Shown here: positions 49,330 through 62,159 of the stretch, one piece after another | How the letters are laid out: each line of letters opens with the position of its first letter | Position numbering within the stretch: position 1 is the first letter of the stretch | Assembly: GCF_030867145.1 (NCBI RefSeq) | Contig: NC_134414.1 | Location: forward strand, 23,368,810-23,432,809 | Direction: 5' to 3' | Length of the DNA stretch: 64,000 bases | Origin: Opisthocomus hoazin | Lineage: Eukaryota; Chordata; Aves; Opisthocomiformes; Opisthocomidae | The notes under the pieces: generated by a model | What the model saw: the letters and a program-made list of their open reading frames with translations, nothing else | Told to the model about the DNA's origin: nothing | The model's database searches: none | Position numbers and translations under genes: made by a program

Positions 49330-50340
49330 CCAGTGAGAGAGGCAGACGGGCTGGACTCGGGACCGCCGCTACCCTCCTGCACGTCAACCGCGAAGCACCG
49401 ACGGTGTCCGAGGAAGGCCCTTTTTCCCTGTTCCTTCTTCTATTTAATGGCTTCGACCGCCCACTGCTGCAAGCCCCTGCCGCCCCGGTGCCGGAGAGGC
49501 GAGCCCACCGCCGCCCACCAGGCCCTCCCCGGCCTCCCGCCGCCCCGGAGCGGCGGGCAGCTGAGCGCAGGCCCAGGGCTGGGGGCGGGTTACCCTCCCG
49601 CCTCAGCGGGCCCTGCCGAGCCGGCAGCGGCACCTCCCCGGCCCCGGACACTTCAGGCCGCCCCGCCGGGAGGGGCTCCCTGGCCCGCTAACGCCATTGG
49701 CGCGCACCCGGCGCGGCCCCTCCGCTGCCGGGGACGATGCGGGCCCCGGCCCCGCCGCCCTCACGGGGAGCAAAGGCAGGCGGGCAGACGACCAGCCCCA
49801 GGCCGCACTACTCCCCACACCGAGCCCTCAGCGCCGCTCCACTCACCGGCCGCCAGATCCCTCCGCGCACGCGGCCCTGCTCCGCCCCGCCGGCTGCTCC
49901 CCCATTGGCTGGAGCGGGCTGAGGCGGCGCCGTGCGCGCCTACCGGTGGCGGCTCGCGGAGCGGCTCCGCCCTGCCTCTCGCGCCCCTTGGCGGCCGCTG
50001 ACTCGCCTCGGTGGGAGTCCGTCTGCGTGCGCGGTCTGGTGCGCGGCAGGCGCGTGGCCGCCTGAGGGGGCTGGAGGGGCGGCGGGAGTGCTGCGCTGCT
50101 CCGCGCCGGGGCTCTCCCCCCGCGGCCGTTCGGGTGGCTTCGCAGCCGTCTGCAGAGAGGTCTCCGACTGGAACGGGGGCTGCGCAAAACCGTGCGGGAG
50201 AGCCGCCGCCGGGAGCTGCCTCAGCGCTGCCGCCCGGCGTGGGTTCCTCACCCGCCGCGCTGGTTCTCGCCGGGCTCAGGCGTCCTTCCCTCGGCTTCTC
50301 GGGGTCTGGCCCAGGGGAAACGCGCCTGGTTTGAAGCAGT
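49330..50340 (-). promoter_or_regulatory. CpG island, likely EEF1AKMT1 promoter
   Basis: A roughly 1-kb island of very high GC and CpG density with no coding exon. CCAAT boxes read on the minus strand at 49902-49910 (AGCCAATGG) and 49690-49700 (GCCAATGGC). EEF1AKMT1 needs an upstream non-coding exon, its coding exons lie on this strand about 10 kb away, and no other 5' end is expected between EEF1AKMT1 and the end of XPO4; hence the assignment. The island may fire in both directions. Confidence 0.6.
49841..49846 (-). other. EEF1AKMT1: Candidate splice donor of a non-coding first exon
   Basis: On the minus strand GGCGGCCG|GTGAGTGG is a near-perfect donor inside the CpG island and could join to the acceptor at 39047-39048. 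The nearest CCAAT box is only about 60 nt upstream, which is tight, so other donors in the island (for example near 50250) remain possible. Confidence 0.4.
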
Positions 50341-53300
50341 TGTTTCCACATACGCGGGAATTTTCGGTAGGATATACCTCAAGTTAAACAGCCATAGCTA
50401 GTCAGTCACGTTAGAGTTAGAAACCACGGATGCATGCCGAGTGACTTCAGTACCAGCCTAGCTCCACGAACTGTTGCTCTCCTGTCCAGTCTTTCCCTTC
50501 AAATTAAGCATTATTAAGTTGGAACAAGCTCCCTTTCTTGCATACGGGCACAAGCTGAGCTGCTTCTTAGATATTCTGAGAAGACAGGAAGTTTTAAAGT
50601 ACCTTCCTGGTTTCAATTAATTCACTACATCGTTCCCTTTGGGCATACAAACTTCTCATCTCCCTGTTCCTCATGTTGTGCAGGCACAACGCGCTTGTCT
50701 GGTACTTCTTGTCACCTCATATTGCTGCAAACCAAAAACGTAAGAACTTCCTCACCACTGGTGTTTTTTCATTCCTTCTTTATAAGTCTGGTAATTTGTA
50801 AAAAGTGTTTTCATAACATTGTTTTCCTATTGTTCAGTGACTCTCTCCCCATAAACCAACTCATAGAAGGTGGCCCATCAGATTATTTATAATTAACCCA
50901 ACAGCAGACTGTCCTTGTATTCTCCAGAGCCAGATGTTCTTATCAGCAGCGAGTTGAATAACAGACTGCTATTTTACCTACAACCTGTTGAATCTTACCC
51001 TGCTGCCACACTTTGCTGTGGCTGAATGGAAAGTCCCAGGCTCAGCACTGGGAAGCTACAAGCAGAGCAGAACTATTTCCTTGGAAGACAGAAACACTAA
51101 ATTCTTAGAAAATATTTTTGCAGCACAGCTTAGGTAGGCATCAGAGAATCATTTTCTTGCCACCGCAGGATGTGGGGGAAGGCTGATTCTTCCTTCAGAT
51201 CCCCACACTTTTTACCTCTCCCTCTCTTCCATTTAGAAACCAGTAGAGATGACAGTAGAGAACTGTGGGCATTTCCATTTGGTTTTCAAAGACTTCCAAG
51301 TAGTCTGGATCTGGTATTCAGTGCATTACCCCCTTTGTCTTTGAAAGGTCTTGCCAAAAAAGGTCTTCATCACAGCACAGAAGACTGTCCTACATGGAGT
51401 GCATCCATACCCATGCTACCACCACTACTGTAACTTAAAACAAACAAACAAAAAAAACCCTTTTCCCTGCATTGTTGCAAAGTGACAGTTACCTGATACC
51501 TGCATATTGCTGAGTGCAGTAAGAAATCTGGCTTAGATTCTACAAAGAAGTGACGCTTAAGTAATTCACCTATTTCATATATGTTTTTAAAGCATTTGAA
51601 GTGAAAAATGTCCCGCACATGGCTGGTAACGAAAGGGTAGAGGAGTTTGCGCAGAGATGTACTCTCAGTCAAGACCTCCCAGAGCAACAGTCCCCCTGGT
51701 GACGAGTGATTCCTCCTCACCAGGAGGGTTACAGAGATCATGCAAGGGCACATGGCTGTGTGGGGGCTTGGGGGGGCAGGCAGGGTGACATGATTTAGGT
51801 TATGATATCAGATACTACTTGGCAGCAGACATCTCAAGACCTTCCTTGAATCCGCGTTGCAAGGCGGTTCTAGAAGGAAATTTCAGGAGGAGCTCGAGTG
51901 GCCCTGTAGGAAGGAAAATAGGTTGTATCTTGCAATGCAATTTCTTTGGGATGTGAGGACAAAGCAACTACAAATATGGGAACACCTGTAAAGTGCACCC
52001 TGCAAGACAGTTCTTATTAATAATGAGGTTTTATTGTTTCCTAAACTTTTTTTGCAGAAAGGTATTTCTAGTTAAGCTGTCTCCCCTATCCTTTCACTGA
52101 CAGACCCATGCTTTTCTCCAGAACACAGTAGTGACACTGGGGTCTCCAAGACTTTAGCCTGACGCCATAGACCCCTGGTACTTCACTAATACATTTGTCA
52201 GTACTCTGTGTTGGACCAGGTCAGGAACAGAGCATGAAACAGCTTTTAAAAACACAGTTCTACCCTGGAAAGTAATAGCAGCTTGTTACTCCTCAGGCTT
52301 TTGTATTTTGGTGTTTCAGTCTTTATTTTATAGTCCATTGCATTTTTTCTTTACCAATGAAAGTCTATACTTTTCAGTCCTCCTGCTGTAGCACAAGCCA
52401 TAGCCGTATGAAAAAGTATAGTCAGTTTTAGCTAATACGAAAATAGATTATTCAATTCCAGTTGTAGAATCTCTGCTGTTGCCATTAAGTCTAAATAATT
52501 TCTTAATAGCTTTTCGCCCCAAAATCTCAACATTTTTAGGGCTGGCAAACCAACGACACATTCATTTGGAAGGCAGCCAAGCACACAATGCTTTACAACC
52601 ATACAAAGATTACTTCTAGTTAATGTCAATATAATCCTACTTCTGAAGATGAAAAATAATCAAGTGGAAATATTCTACTTGCAGAACAACCTGCAACATC
52701 TCATCTTCCTAAGAGAGGCTTACTGCACTTTTTATTTCAATACCAAGCTGTTCTCCTAATAGATGCATGGCAAAATGTGCGTTAGAGCCCCGTGGGGCAG
52801 CTCCCCGAGCCCTCGGGACAGGCAGTGGGACAGACTGTCAGCTTCTCAAAAGCTTGCATTGGCTCTCTGGATTCAGGTACAGTAGTAAGCTTTCCTCCTC
52901 ACACGGTTTACAGACTCCCAACTCTTTCTCTCTTGGAGATGCAAATCTTCTTAGAAGCATTACAGTGATACACGATCACAGTGACTTCTTTCCATCTTGC
53001 CAGGCTTTGTGGACCCCGTGAAAAAGGAATTCAAGGACCACAAAGAGGGCCACAGTCTTCAGACTGAAAAACCACTACTCATTTAATACCACCTACTGCT
53101 ATTGACATTTTAAATGGATTTTAGGAGTAATTAAAAAAAAAAAAAAAACGGAACAGAATTACCAGTATCTATACCTTTGTACATTTTAATATCCCCATTG
53201 ATTTTACCATGCCACATTGCCCCTGATTTAGGTGGTTCTCTCAAAAAAGGCCCTGATACACATGCTAACACGCAAACTTGATAGAATTTTCTGGCCAGAG

Positions 53301-54645
53301 CCTTCTCATGGTTGTTTTTACTTTATCCCCCCAAAGATGTAATCACTCTGCCATCACAAGAAGCAGGAAGGAAAATATATAAAATATATTTAGCAAAACC
53401 AGTAAAATTAAAGTGGAACAGAAAATGCAGTCAAGTAGCAAACATTATGTACAGCAGCAGATTTTACAGTTTTTCCTACACATACTCTGCACTTATTTCA
53501 CACACACTTTTTAAGGAGAAGGAAGAAAACAGAAATAAAGCTAGCATAAGAATTTTTTTTTTTCCCTGAACAGTAAATGGGGTTTATCACTGTTTTTTGC
53601 TTTTGAAACTCCAATTCAGACTATATATACCTCTAAGAAAAATAAAGAGAAAGACACCATTTTCTCAGTCCCTAGAGTAAAATTACGCTGTCCTCTTTTT
53701 ACAGACTATACTGGTATCTTAAATAGTTACACTCACAGGATCTAGACATTATCTGGCCATCTTAAGGGATGTAGGTAACAAACATTTTAACTAAGATACA
53801 GAACAGGCATCCAATTTTTCCAGCTTTCCTGAGGCTGAGTGAATTGTTTAAATACATGTGCGCTTATCAAAATCCATGTTACAGTACATTTTTAACAGTA
53901 GTTTGTTAAGAAATCATGAAAGTGCATAACAGCCTAAAAGCAGGCAAAAAGTACTTCAGAAGAACAGTCTTTCCTTAAAGTGGCAGAAGAATGTAAGCCT
54001 TCCCCAAAGTAGTGTTGTTCTTGCGTGAGGCTATCAGTGATCTTCCTAAAGACTCCACAGGGTGGTGGTGGGGTTTTGGCTTTGGGCTTTGTTTTTTTCT
54101 GAGTTACAACAATCATTTGAATGAACAAAAGACCATTAGAAGTATCAGTGCAGTTCTGAAAGTAAAGCAAATATCCTGACAACTGACTAAACCAAGTTGT
54201 GAACAAGGCTTTCAAATCAATGCTCACGTTGGAGTCTAGTGATGACTTCCATTCAGTAAATGCCCAATGCAGAGACTGAAAGCGGTTTGATTATGCCACA
54301 AACCTAAACTGCATCATCCAAGACAGTAAGTTAAAGCAAATCAAACACACACGCCTTCGCAACCGTGAACAGTAGGCCAGACGCAGAGGGGAAGAACCAG
54401 TGAAGTACATCACTCCCAAAGCTCTGCCTTACTCTAACTTGTAGAGGCAACAGCGTGTCAGAAAAATCAAATCCAGTAACACCTGATAGATGTTAAGGTG
54501 AAAACAGTTGTTCCATGAGATTGAAATACAGATGGGAGAAAAAAAAAAAAACAGTAATGAATTCTATATCGGTCACAGTGGGTAACTTCAGTGCTCTCCT
54601 CAGAGATGTAGATTTGTCTGGAGTGTTTCCCAAAATAAAGAATAT
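50341..54645. other. Intergenic between EEF1AKMT1 promoter and XPO4 3' end, no gene seen
   Basis: AT-rich, no CR1 copy, no exon recognised. Poly-A runs near 53132-53148 and 54540-54552. Confidence 0.45.
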
Positions 54646-57321
54646 TTTATTATTTAATTAACAAAATTCACACCAACAGTATCACATTTCATACAATTCC
54701 AAAATAGAGCTTTCTCTTTTCCCCCAAAAAAAGTTGATGAAATGGCAGGGTGTTCCTCATCCTTGTCAGGATGACACAAGTTACAAAGTTACACAGTAAC
54801 ATTTGTATTACGGATTTCTTCTTACAGATTAGCTTGATCTATATTTTTTTCTTCACGTAAGGTTGCAAGCTTTTTATTTTCTTCTCCTCCTCTCCTCTTC
54901 CAGTTCATGTACGACCTCCTCCTCTGTTGACTTGCCAGGCAAATTCCACTTAGAAGGCTGAGCTCTCCTACCTTTCTGCTTATAATACACGGCAAATCAG
55001 TGAAGGGAAAAAACCACTGCCAACTCCACCACTCACAACTGAGGCAAATGTAAGTTTCATAAAGGCAAAATTGATGGGTTTTGCGTACACTTACACAAAC
55101 AAGTGTGAATAAAGGCTCTTTTCCCCAAATCATTCAAGTTTATTCCAGACCTCATATTTAAGGTAAAGCAGAATAATTCCATTTTCTACATGAAAGGCTT
55201 TTGGATATGCTGCTGCTGTTAAGTCTTACCGGCTCCTTTCAGGGATTTCCTCAAAATTACCTTAAGTGTTTCTGTCCTTCACCAAAACGTGCACTGAACT
55301 AAAGCAAGTCAATACAAATACAACTGCAATAATTTTACTTCTTTAAAAAGTAAAATTCTAGTGATACATACAGCCAAGATGTATAGCAAGCTGTCACCAC
55401 CATAGTTGTCGCGTAGTTTTACTTTCAGGATTTGTGAAGCTTTTTTTTGTTCTCCCCACCTCCCCCCCCCTTTTTTTTTAAATATGTGAGTGCATGAAAG
55501 TAAGAGGGAAACAATAGAAAATAGCTGTAGTTTATCCAGATGTATTACAGCACATTAGGAACTGCTGCCTGTAGCTGAACTTCTCTGACATATGTGAAGT
55601 AACTCTGGGTAGACAAATACCACCAGTAACAGTGACCTGAAAAGTCACCATTAAACTTTTTTTGGAGGATGGAGGAAAAGATTAATTTGATTATATATTC
55701 ACAGCCACTTCTGGTAATTGTAGTCCACTGTGAGACACTCCTGTCACACACCTAATCACATTTTTTTTCCTGTTGATGGACAAACTCATGCCTTAAGTGC
55801 TGATGTAAATTAAAGTTACCCCATCAACCTTAACTGAATTACTGTGCATTCACAGTAGCCAAAGAGCACAACGTGCAGCCTGAGATTTCATAACATTCCT
55901 ATTTTGTTTCTACTGTAAGGAGGTATAACAAATGCTATTTCAGGGATTCAACACAGGTGAGATTTTAGAAAAATACTAAACAAAATACACACAAATCACA
56001 CACGGCCAAAACAAAATAATAAAAGTCTTTAGTGGAAAACAATTTTATCCTCCTCCTGCTTATAGATCCTAAAAATACACAAAGTGTTCATTTCAAAATT
56101 GAAAATTCAGTTGTGATAAGGCTTGATTACACAGCCATTTCCCAAGTCTTATTGCAACAAATTGTGAAATATTTCTATGCACCTTCGTATCTTCAACTGT
56201 ACAGGTAAAACAATACTTGAAATCAACTAGCACTTCAATCCCTGCATTTTTAATATATAAACTCAACATAGTACTGAATTATACATTTAAAATATTTACA
56301 CACTTGACCAACAGCAGTACTAGCATTTATTGCCTTAAAACTGCATGCTCACTGCATGGAGGTTCCTTATTTTGCACAAAGGGAACAAATAAAAGAGGAT
56401 AATATTTTTTTCCTAATTATAAACTCTAGAATGGTTAAATGGGGAGACTGAAATGTGCTGGGGAATGCACTTCGAAAGGATTTTATAAATTTCAAGTATC
56501 GAGCTGTAACAGATTGGAAAATTACATGGGTAGTATTTTTCCCTTGAGGTTGGAAAGGTCTTCCAAATCTTTTTAAGAATGGCTTAAACGGACAGAAAAG
56601 CAGGATAGGGAAAGGGAAGAAATGGAAAAGCAGAATCTACTTTAATTCACTGAGGAGAAGGGAAAGCCAGGGATATCTTATTTCGCAGTTGCTAGGGCCT
56701 CTAGAAATCTTATATTGGAAAAAGGGTTTTGTAAGACAGCTGAGAGCTTAAGGCTCTAGAGCCAATCACGCTTCATGATGTGCTTCATGATTAGTGCTGG
56801 AGACCATTTAGCATCTCATCTACTGTATTAACCATCTCATTACTGCAAAGAGGGCACAATCTACTCATTAAAAGCAAATTTGGGAAAGGGTGGGGCTGGG
56901 TCCAAGTTTTAATTGTTATCATTAGGCTTTGGTTATATAGAGTGACTGGAACAGATATGGGAGAAATGAGTGATGTTTGTTCCTTGCAGAAAAATGTAAA
57001 AAAAATGAAAACCAAACCAAACAAAAAACCCTACCACCACAAGTGGCACTTGTCACAAGCAGAGGCACCACTGCCTGACTAACAACTGTCCTCTCACTAG
57101 ACCAGAACCGAGGCACACTGGTGGGGAATCTCACCTTACCTAAGAAGCAGCCACTGTTTCAATTTGCTGTAATTGAAATAACTACAATTAACAGCAAACA
57201 TTAGTGTACTGTACAGCAGACCAGTCTTTGGGAATACTGCACCACTGCTGTCTCTATTGGGCTTTATAATTATGAAAATCTTCTGCTTTCATTACAGTAC
57301 ATCTTTCACCTCACAAAACTA

Positions 57322-57530
57322 AAATATTTAATATTTACATAGCATCTCAGATCCTCAATGCATTTTATAGGCATAAGCTAATCCTCACAGCATCCTTGTG
57401 AGGCAGGTAGATAGTACTGCTATTTTAACAATGACACAGTTCTAGTGACTTGCCAATGCCCACAGAGGATCCAGCAGAAAAACTTGATACAAAATTAGAG
57501 GAGCCTGGCTCCTACTCCTGCGCTTATATT
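57322..57530 (+). repeat. MIR-like CORE SINE remnant
   Basis: Landmarks occur in MIR/L2-end order on the plus strand: TTTACATAGCATCTCAGATC, then TAATCCTCACAGCATCC with TTGTGAGGCAGGTA, an ATTTTAACAATGACAC block (expected ATTTTACAGATGAGGAAAC), GTGACTTGCCAATGCCCACA, and GGAGCCTGGCTCC. Divergence is high, as expected for a SINE older than the bird-mammal split. Confidence 0.7.
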
Positions 57531-60500
57531 CATCAAGCTACTTCCATAAAAAACACCCCTTCTTATGTAATTATGTAATCAAAACTGAAATTACTTGAAG
57601 TGTTTTACAAGAGAATGCTGCAATTTATATTTTTTAATAATTTTACCTTTTAAAGAATTAGATTTTAAATGGACAACTGACTGCTCTGAGCAAGCTTATT
57701 TTCTAGAACTACATGGCTTGGATATAAAGGGCTTTACCCAGGTAAACACTGGGGCTTTAGTAAGTGCTATGCACCATCAATCAGATGACTCTGATTCAAA
57801 CCTCTCTCTTTCAGCTAGTAGGATTTGGACATGCTGAGAAAACACGTTTCTCATTGCTGAGGAAAACTGTGAGCCCTTTATCACTAAACAGTGAAACACA
57901 AACCTCTGGGCAATAAGTAGCAGATTCTGGAGGGAATTCAGTGAAGATAATTAAGGCATAAATGCACATGAAAGTGGAAGTTCCATGTGGTAGTAGTCCA
58001 CTTCTCCCTGTCCACATGTATCTGTGCTTTCAAGACGGTCTTGAATTTCATGACCCAGCCAGATGGTTCTGCTTGCCAGCATCACAAATTACAGGTTGAA
58101 CAACAGGAAATTATTATGCCATCATTAGAACTAGCTATTACAATGGGGAAGGAACTGGCAAAATGGGAAAGAAGCTACTTGACTTCTGGTCTCAGAATGA
58201 AAACACTGGAGCAATGATCTATTTGAGCAAAAAAATTCTAGACAAATATATTTGTTACAATTATATCATGCAACATTTATAATTCAGTTTGAGTTGCCTT
58301 TTTTTCCCTCTTCAGAAAACAGGTGCATTTTTAGAACCATTATTCACTTTGCACAGTGAACGGAAAATCAATGCAGTGATGCTATAAAAATTTCAGAACA
58401 CTTATGTGGAGCCAACTCTCAGTGTTCACTAAAAGTGGTCTATGAGTTGTTCCTATGGATTTGAATGAGCTTTTGCATCTAGATTTACAGCAACGGGATG
58501 TTTAGAAGATCACTGAAGGATTTTTTTTTTTATTTGGAAGGGATACAGAAGCCAAATAGTTTAGGTAGAAGCAGCCACCTAGCCAGCAGGAGTAAGAATC
58601 AATAAAACTTATTCTCAGAACCTTCTGCAACAATTTGAGGGATGTCACTAAGCAGAGACATCTTAGCATTTGCTCTAAACGAAACGTAAAATGGCATAGA
58701 AAGATCCCTGTTGAATATATGAGAATGGAAGAAAAATCAAGAAACAAGAAAGGAAGAATGCTGTTTAGCATAACATCAAGAAGGAAAACTACAAAAAGCC
58801 CCACTTTAGTAGGACAGTTTCCCTTTAACATATAATACTACATTTAAACGAAGGACAAAGGAAGGTTTTAAGCAACCTTCAAAACGAGTCTTTGAAAGTA
58901 AGCGTTCATACTTTAGCAAGTCTTGATAATCAAAAGATGCTGTGCGTCTCTGCTTGTTATAACACAATGGGCCTGATAAGAAAAGAAACAGGCATGCACA
59001 TTACTTTGTCCTGAATACTAAGTTTGTGCTCCTGTTCATCAATCACAATATGCAAGAAGATTTCAACATTTCGAAGTTCATAAATATTTTTAAAAAGAGA
59101 GCCAGCTTTAGGATTAAAAAAAATGATAGCAACAGAGCTAGTTATAAAAGAAATGATGACTGAGTGTATCGGTTATTCAGTCAGATCCAGAAAATTTGAA
59201 GGCATTTGCTATGATCTCTTTGAAGACTTTGGCCTAGGTATTTGACACCGAGCATATCATGATGAACTAGCAGCTCCTACCATCACTTATGTTCCCAGGA
59301 GTTAATGCCCTCCATCTGAAAAAAATGAGGTTTCAGAACTGCTGCCCTACCCTATGTACAAACTCGGAGAAAGTCCAGAAGCAGTTTCAAAACCACAGCA
59401 AAACCCAGGAAAATTTAAAAAAAATCAGCCATCAGAACAGTTTCAAAACAGAAGGATCTGCCAGGATCATTATCAAGTGCACAGTCAAGAGATCTTTTAA
59501 AGAAAAGCACTGGAGTTTCAAGAAAAAAGTTGAGAGCAATACCCCTGTTCTAAAATACTATGCAAATTATTTTAGAAATAAAATACTAGCTGGGAAGGTA
59601 CATTATGTAACAAGTTTTATGGTCATTTTTTAATGCGTAAATCTGCCCTAGCCTAGTTTTCACATAAATTAAAAGAGAAAAGAAAAATGAAGAGATGGCG
59701 TTTTTGGCCTTGTGGATCCATGCTTGAGACAGGTATGGATTTAACTAAAAAAATAAAAAAGCCTTAGATTACTTATAGCACAGTATTACAGATTTATGCC
59801 TTTTAAAAACTCTGGCTATTGTGACTGATTTTGAGATGAATAGCTGAAGAATGGCACAGAGTTGCACACATGATGTTATACATAGCCATGTAAAGGTGTA
59901 TACTGTACAGTTTATATAAATTTTAAAAACACATGGGAAATATTCAACAGCATAATCTAGCAGAGGTCTTAAACAAAAGGGCCCACTTCTGCCTCCATGT
60001 ATTTCCACAAAAAACAATTTTACCAGACATGCAGCATTTGTGTTTGCTTCAGATTTCTCTGGCTCATGACTGGAGACAAAGCACGCCTTGCTTTTGTATG
60101 CGTGTGCTGCTCTCCCTTGTTGGTCCACTATACTCAGGGCACTATATTCTGCTGTCATAGTAGCTAAAGTGCTGATATAAAAAACCGAGCAAGAGCAGAG
60201 CAGCTGGAAGGGCTGTGCAGCAACAGAGCTAGATTCAGTGAAACTGGAAATCCCTACAGCACTACACATTCCAATTACCTTTCTCAACTCGAGTCAAACA
60301 AATATGGCCCTTGAGTAAAAGGGTTTGACGCCCCTTTTGTATCATAACTGTTTTCGCTAATGCCCCAACTTTAAGAAGTTTGCCAGTAATTTACACCTTT
60401 TGAGTTGTTATTCCTTAAGCAAACAGTTCAGTGTAGAAATACATTGCAGTTGCGTGCAGCTTGGGTATGAATCAAAACAGATACTGAAAGTAAAACTACA

Positions 60501-61073
60501 CATGAACCTTGCATTAGACACTCATTCCAAAATGACACGTCAACGTGAAGGGCTGCAACAGGTACACAGCAGCTTAATGCTAACATCCTAAACCACCTCT
60601 GAAGAGTCAAATCTTGCCTTAAATTCCTTATCTAAAGTATATGAGCTTTTTTTTTCTTTTAAATTAAGGCAATGAAATGGCTACAGTTCCTAAAGTTCAT
60701 TTTAGGGGAACAAAAATATACACCTTTTTTTTTTCCTTCTCTGAACTTTAGGCAGCAGAACATAATGTAAAAACCCACATTGAATTAAACATGCATGTAG
60801 AAAAACATGATGTAGAAAAACAGAACTAAACACAAGTTAAAATACCATTTGGTTTTTCTTCCCCATTGGAACACAAACTCAAACTTTAAGAGAGGAAAAA
60901 TAAAGCTTAAAATCAGCTAAACTGTTTAGAGCTTTATATGTATCTGCATCACATTCTAACATGATTTTGGGTAGAAAAGAAATCTGCACATTTATCTGGC
61001 CACTCATATTTCAAACTAGTGCGGGAGGAAAGGCACTGCATTTATTTTTCATTGGGCCCATATCTGTTTGCTT

Positions 61074-61160
61074 GCTGTAGGTGACCCTGCTTTGGCAGGA
61101 GGGTTGGACTAGATGACCCACAGAGGTCCCTTCCAACCCCTACTATTCTGTGATTCTGTG
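61074..61160 (+). mobile_element. Very short CR1 3' end
   Basis: About 87 bp: CTGTAGGTGACCCTGCTTTG, GGTTGGACTAGATGACCCAC and GGTCCCTTCCAACCCCTACT with two ATTCTGTG octamers. ATTCTGTG-type, antisense to XPO4, some 270 nt after the XPO4 stop codon. The bases are nearly identical to the consensus of the other copies, so it is young. Confidence 0.93.
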
Positions 61161-61422
61161 ATATATGGAAAAAATTTAAATTCTAATTTTCTGTTCATTC
61201 TCTCCCACACACAAGTATGACAGATTGCAGCTAACACATAACAGCAGAAGCTGATTCAAAGTTGACCTCTCCTATTCCATTGTGTTATGTTCAAACTTCC
61301 AGGCTCTCTAGAATCTGAGATGGCTGCAAAGAACCCAGAGACAGGTACAAGATTTAGTCAGCATTTAGCATTTCTCAGTGCATTTTGCAGAAAGGGTCTA
61401 AATTAGGCATAGAGTTTTGTTG

Positions 61423-61428
61423 TTTATT
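61423..61428 (-). terminator. AATAAA overlapping the XPO4 stop codon
   Basis: On the minus strand GTAAAATAAAC contains the stop codon TAA and the hexamer AATAAA that spans it. Use as a real poly(A) signal is doubtful; a cleavage site here would leave a 3'UTR of about 15-25 nt. Confidence 0.3.
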
Positions 61429-61621
61429 TTACACAGAGAAGTCCACCAACGTTTGCCATAAATTCTTCTAAACTCTTTAAGAAGGCCATCTTCTGCTTAC
61501 GGTCCAGTGTAGGAGGAGTGCTGCTTGCAGTAAGCTTGTTGAAGGCATCTGCTAACCGCTGGTAAATTACTGGATCTTGTTGAGTTGACAGCAATGTTTC
61601 AACTAGTTCTGAATATTCAGC
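61424..61621 (-). CDS. XPO4: XPO4 terminal coding exon (partial gene)
   Basis: XPO4 (exportin-4) is an importin-beta-family transport receptor that exports hypusinated eIF5A and SMAD3 from the nucleus and can import SOX factors. The exon begins in phase 0 after TTATTTAACAG and encodes AEYSELVETLLSTQQDPVIY, then QRLADAFNKLTASSTPPTLD, RKQKMAFLKSLEEFMANVGG and LLCVK, with TAA at 61426-61424. This is almost identical to the human XPO4 C-terminus: 65 residues of the last HEAT-type helices. Earlier exons lie to the right, outside the window; none is seen in 61622-64000. Confidence 0.97.
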   Translation of the reverse strand, partial: AEYSELVETLLSTQQDPVIYQRLADAFNKLTASSTPPTLDRKQKMAFLKSLEEFMANVGGLLCVK

Positions 61622-62159
61622 CTGTTAAATAAACAAGAACCTTATTAACTAAAAAAAAAAAAAAACCAAGATGCAATATGTACAACTTTTCTCATTAGGA
61701 CAAAATCCAGAATCAAGGCTGTGACAGAAAACTATCAGTACCTCTCCACCCATTACCCAGTTTTACTGACTAAGTGTACCAGAAGCAACTACAGACCTGC
61801 AGCCTTTCACCTACCTCTAAACCAGAAAAAGCCCTTCAATCAGACCAGGTTTTTCAGTAAGGTGCCTTCAGAGCTAGGTACAGTGCTCTGCAGTGCAGCG
61901 TAAACAGAAAATTTTAATGCACACCAAAGTGCCTTCTGGCTCTTACTTAGTATAGCCTTCTTCCTGCAGACTGCAATTCTCTTTCTTCACGCCTGCCCTG
62001 TGTTCATTGTGCTGTACCGTCTCTTCCCACAGGTTTTCCCTTTTCTCGATTCCCTTCCCTGGGACAGAGAGCTTAGATTCCTTTCTAACAGTTCCCTACT
62101 TACTGTCATACTTACTTGGACAGAAACAGAAGACAAAGAAACATGTTAAACATGACTAA

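Larger units (their letters stand above)
54646..61423 (-). other. XPO4: Probable long 3'UTR of XPO4
   Basis: This 6.8-kb tract downstream of the XPO4 stop is AT-rich, has almost no transposons and no coding potential. Mammalian XPO4 transcripts have a 3'UTR of several kb. A minus-strand AATAAA lies at 54651-54646, near the far end. The extent is inference; several other hexamers are present. Confidence 0.4.

Noticed and set aside
49761-50351. Several 100-220-codon open frames on both strands of the 49.3-50.3-kb CpG island
   Set aside because: Same GC-composition effect; all frames are open simultaneously and none shows a domain or splice context.
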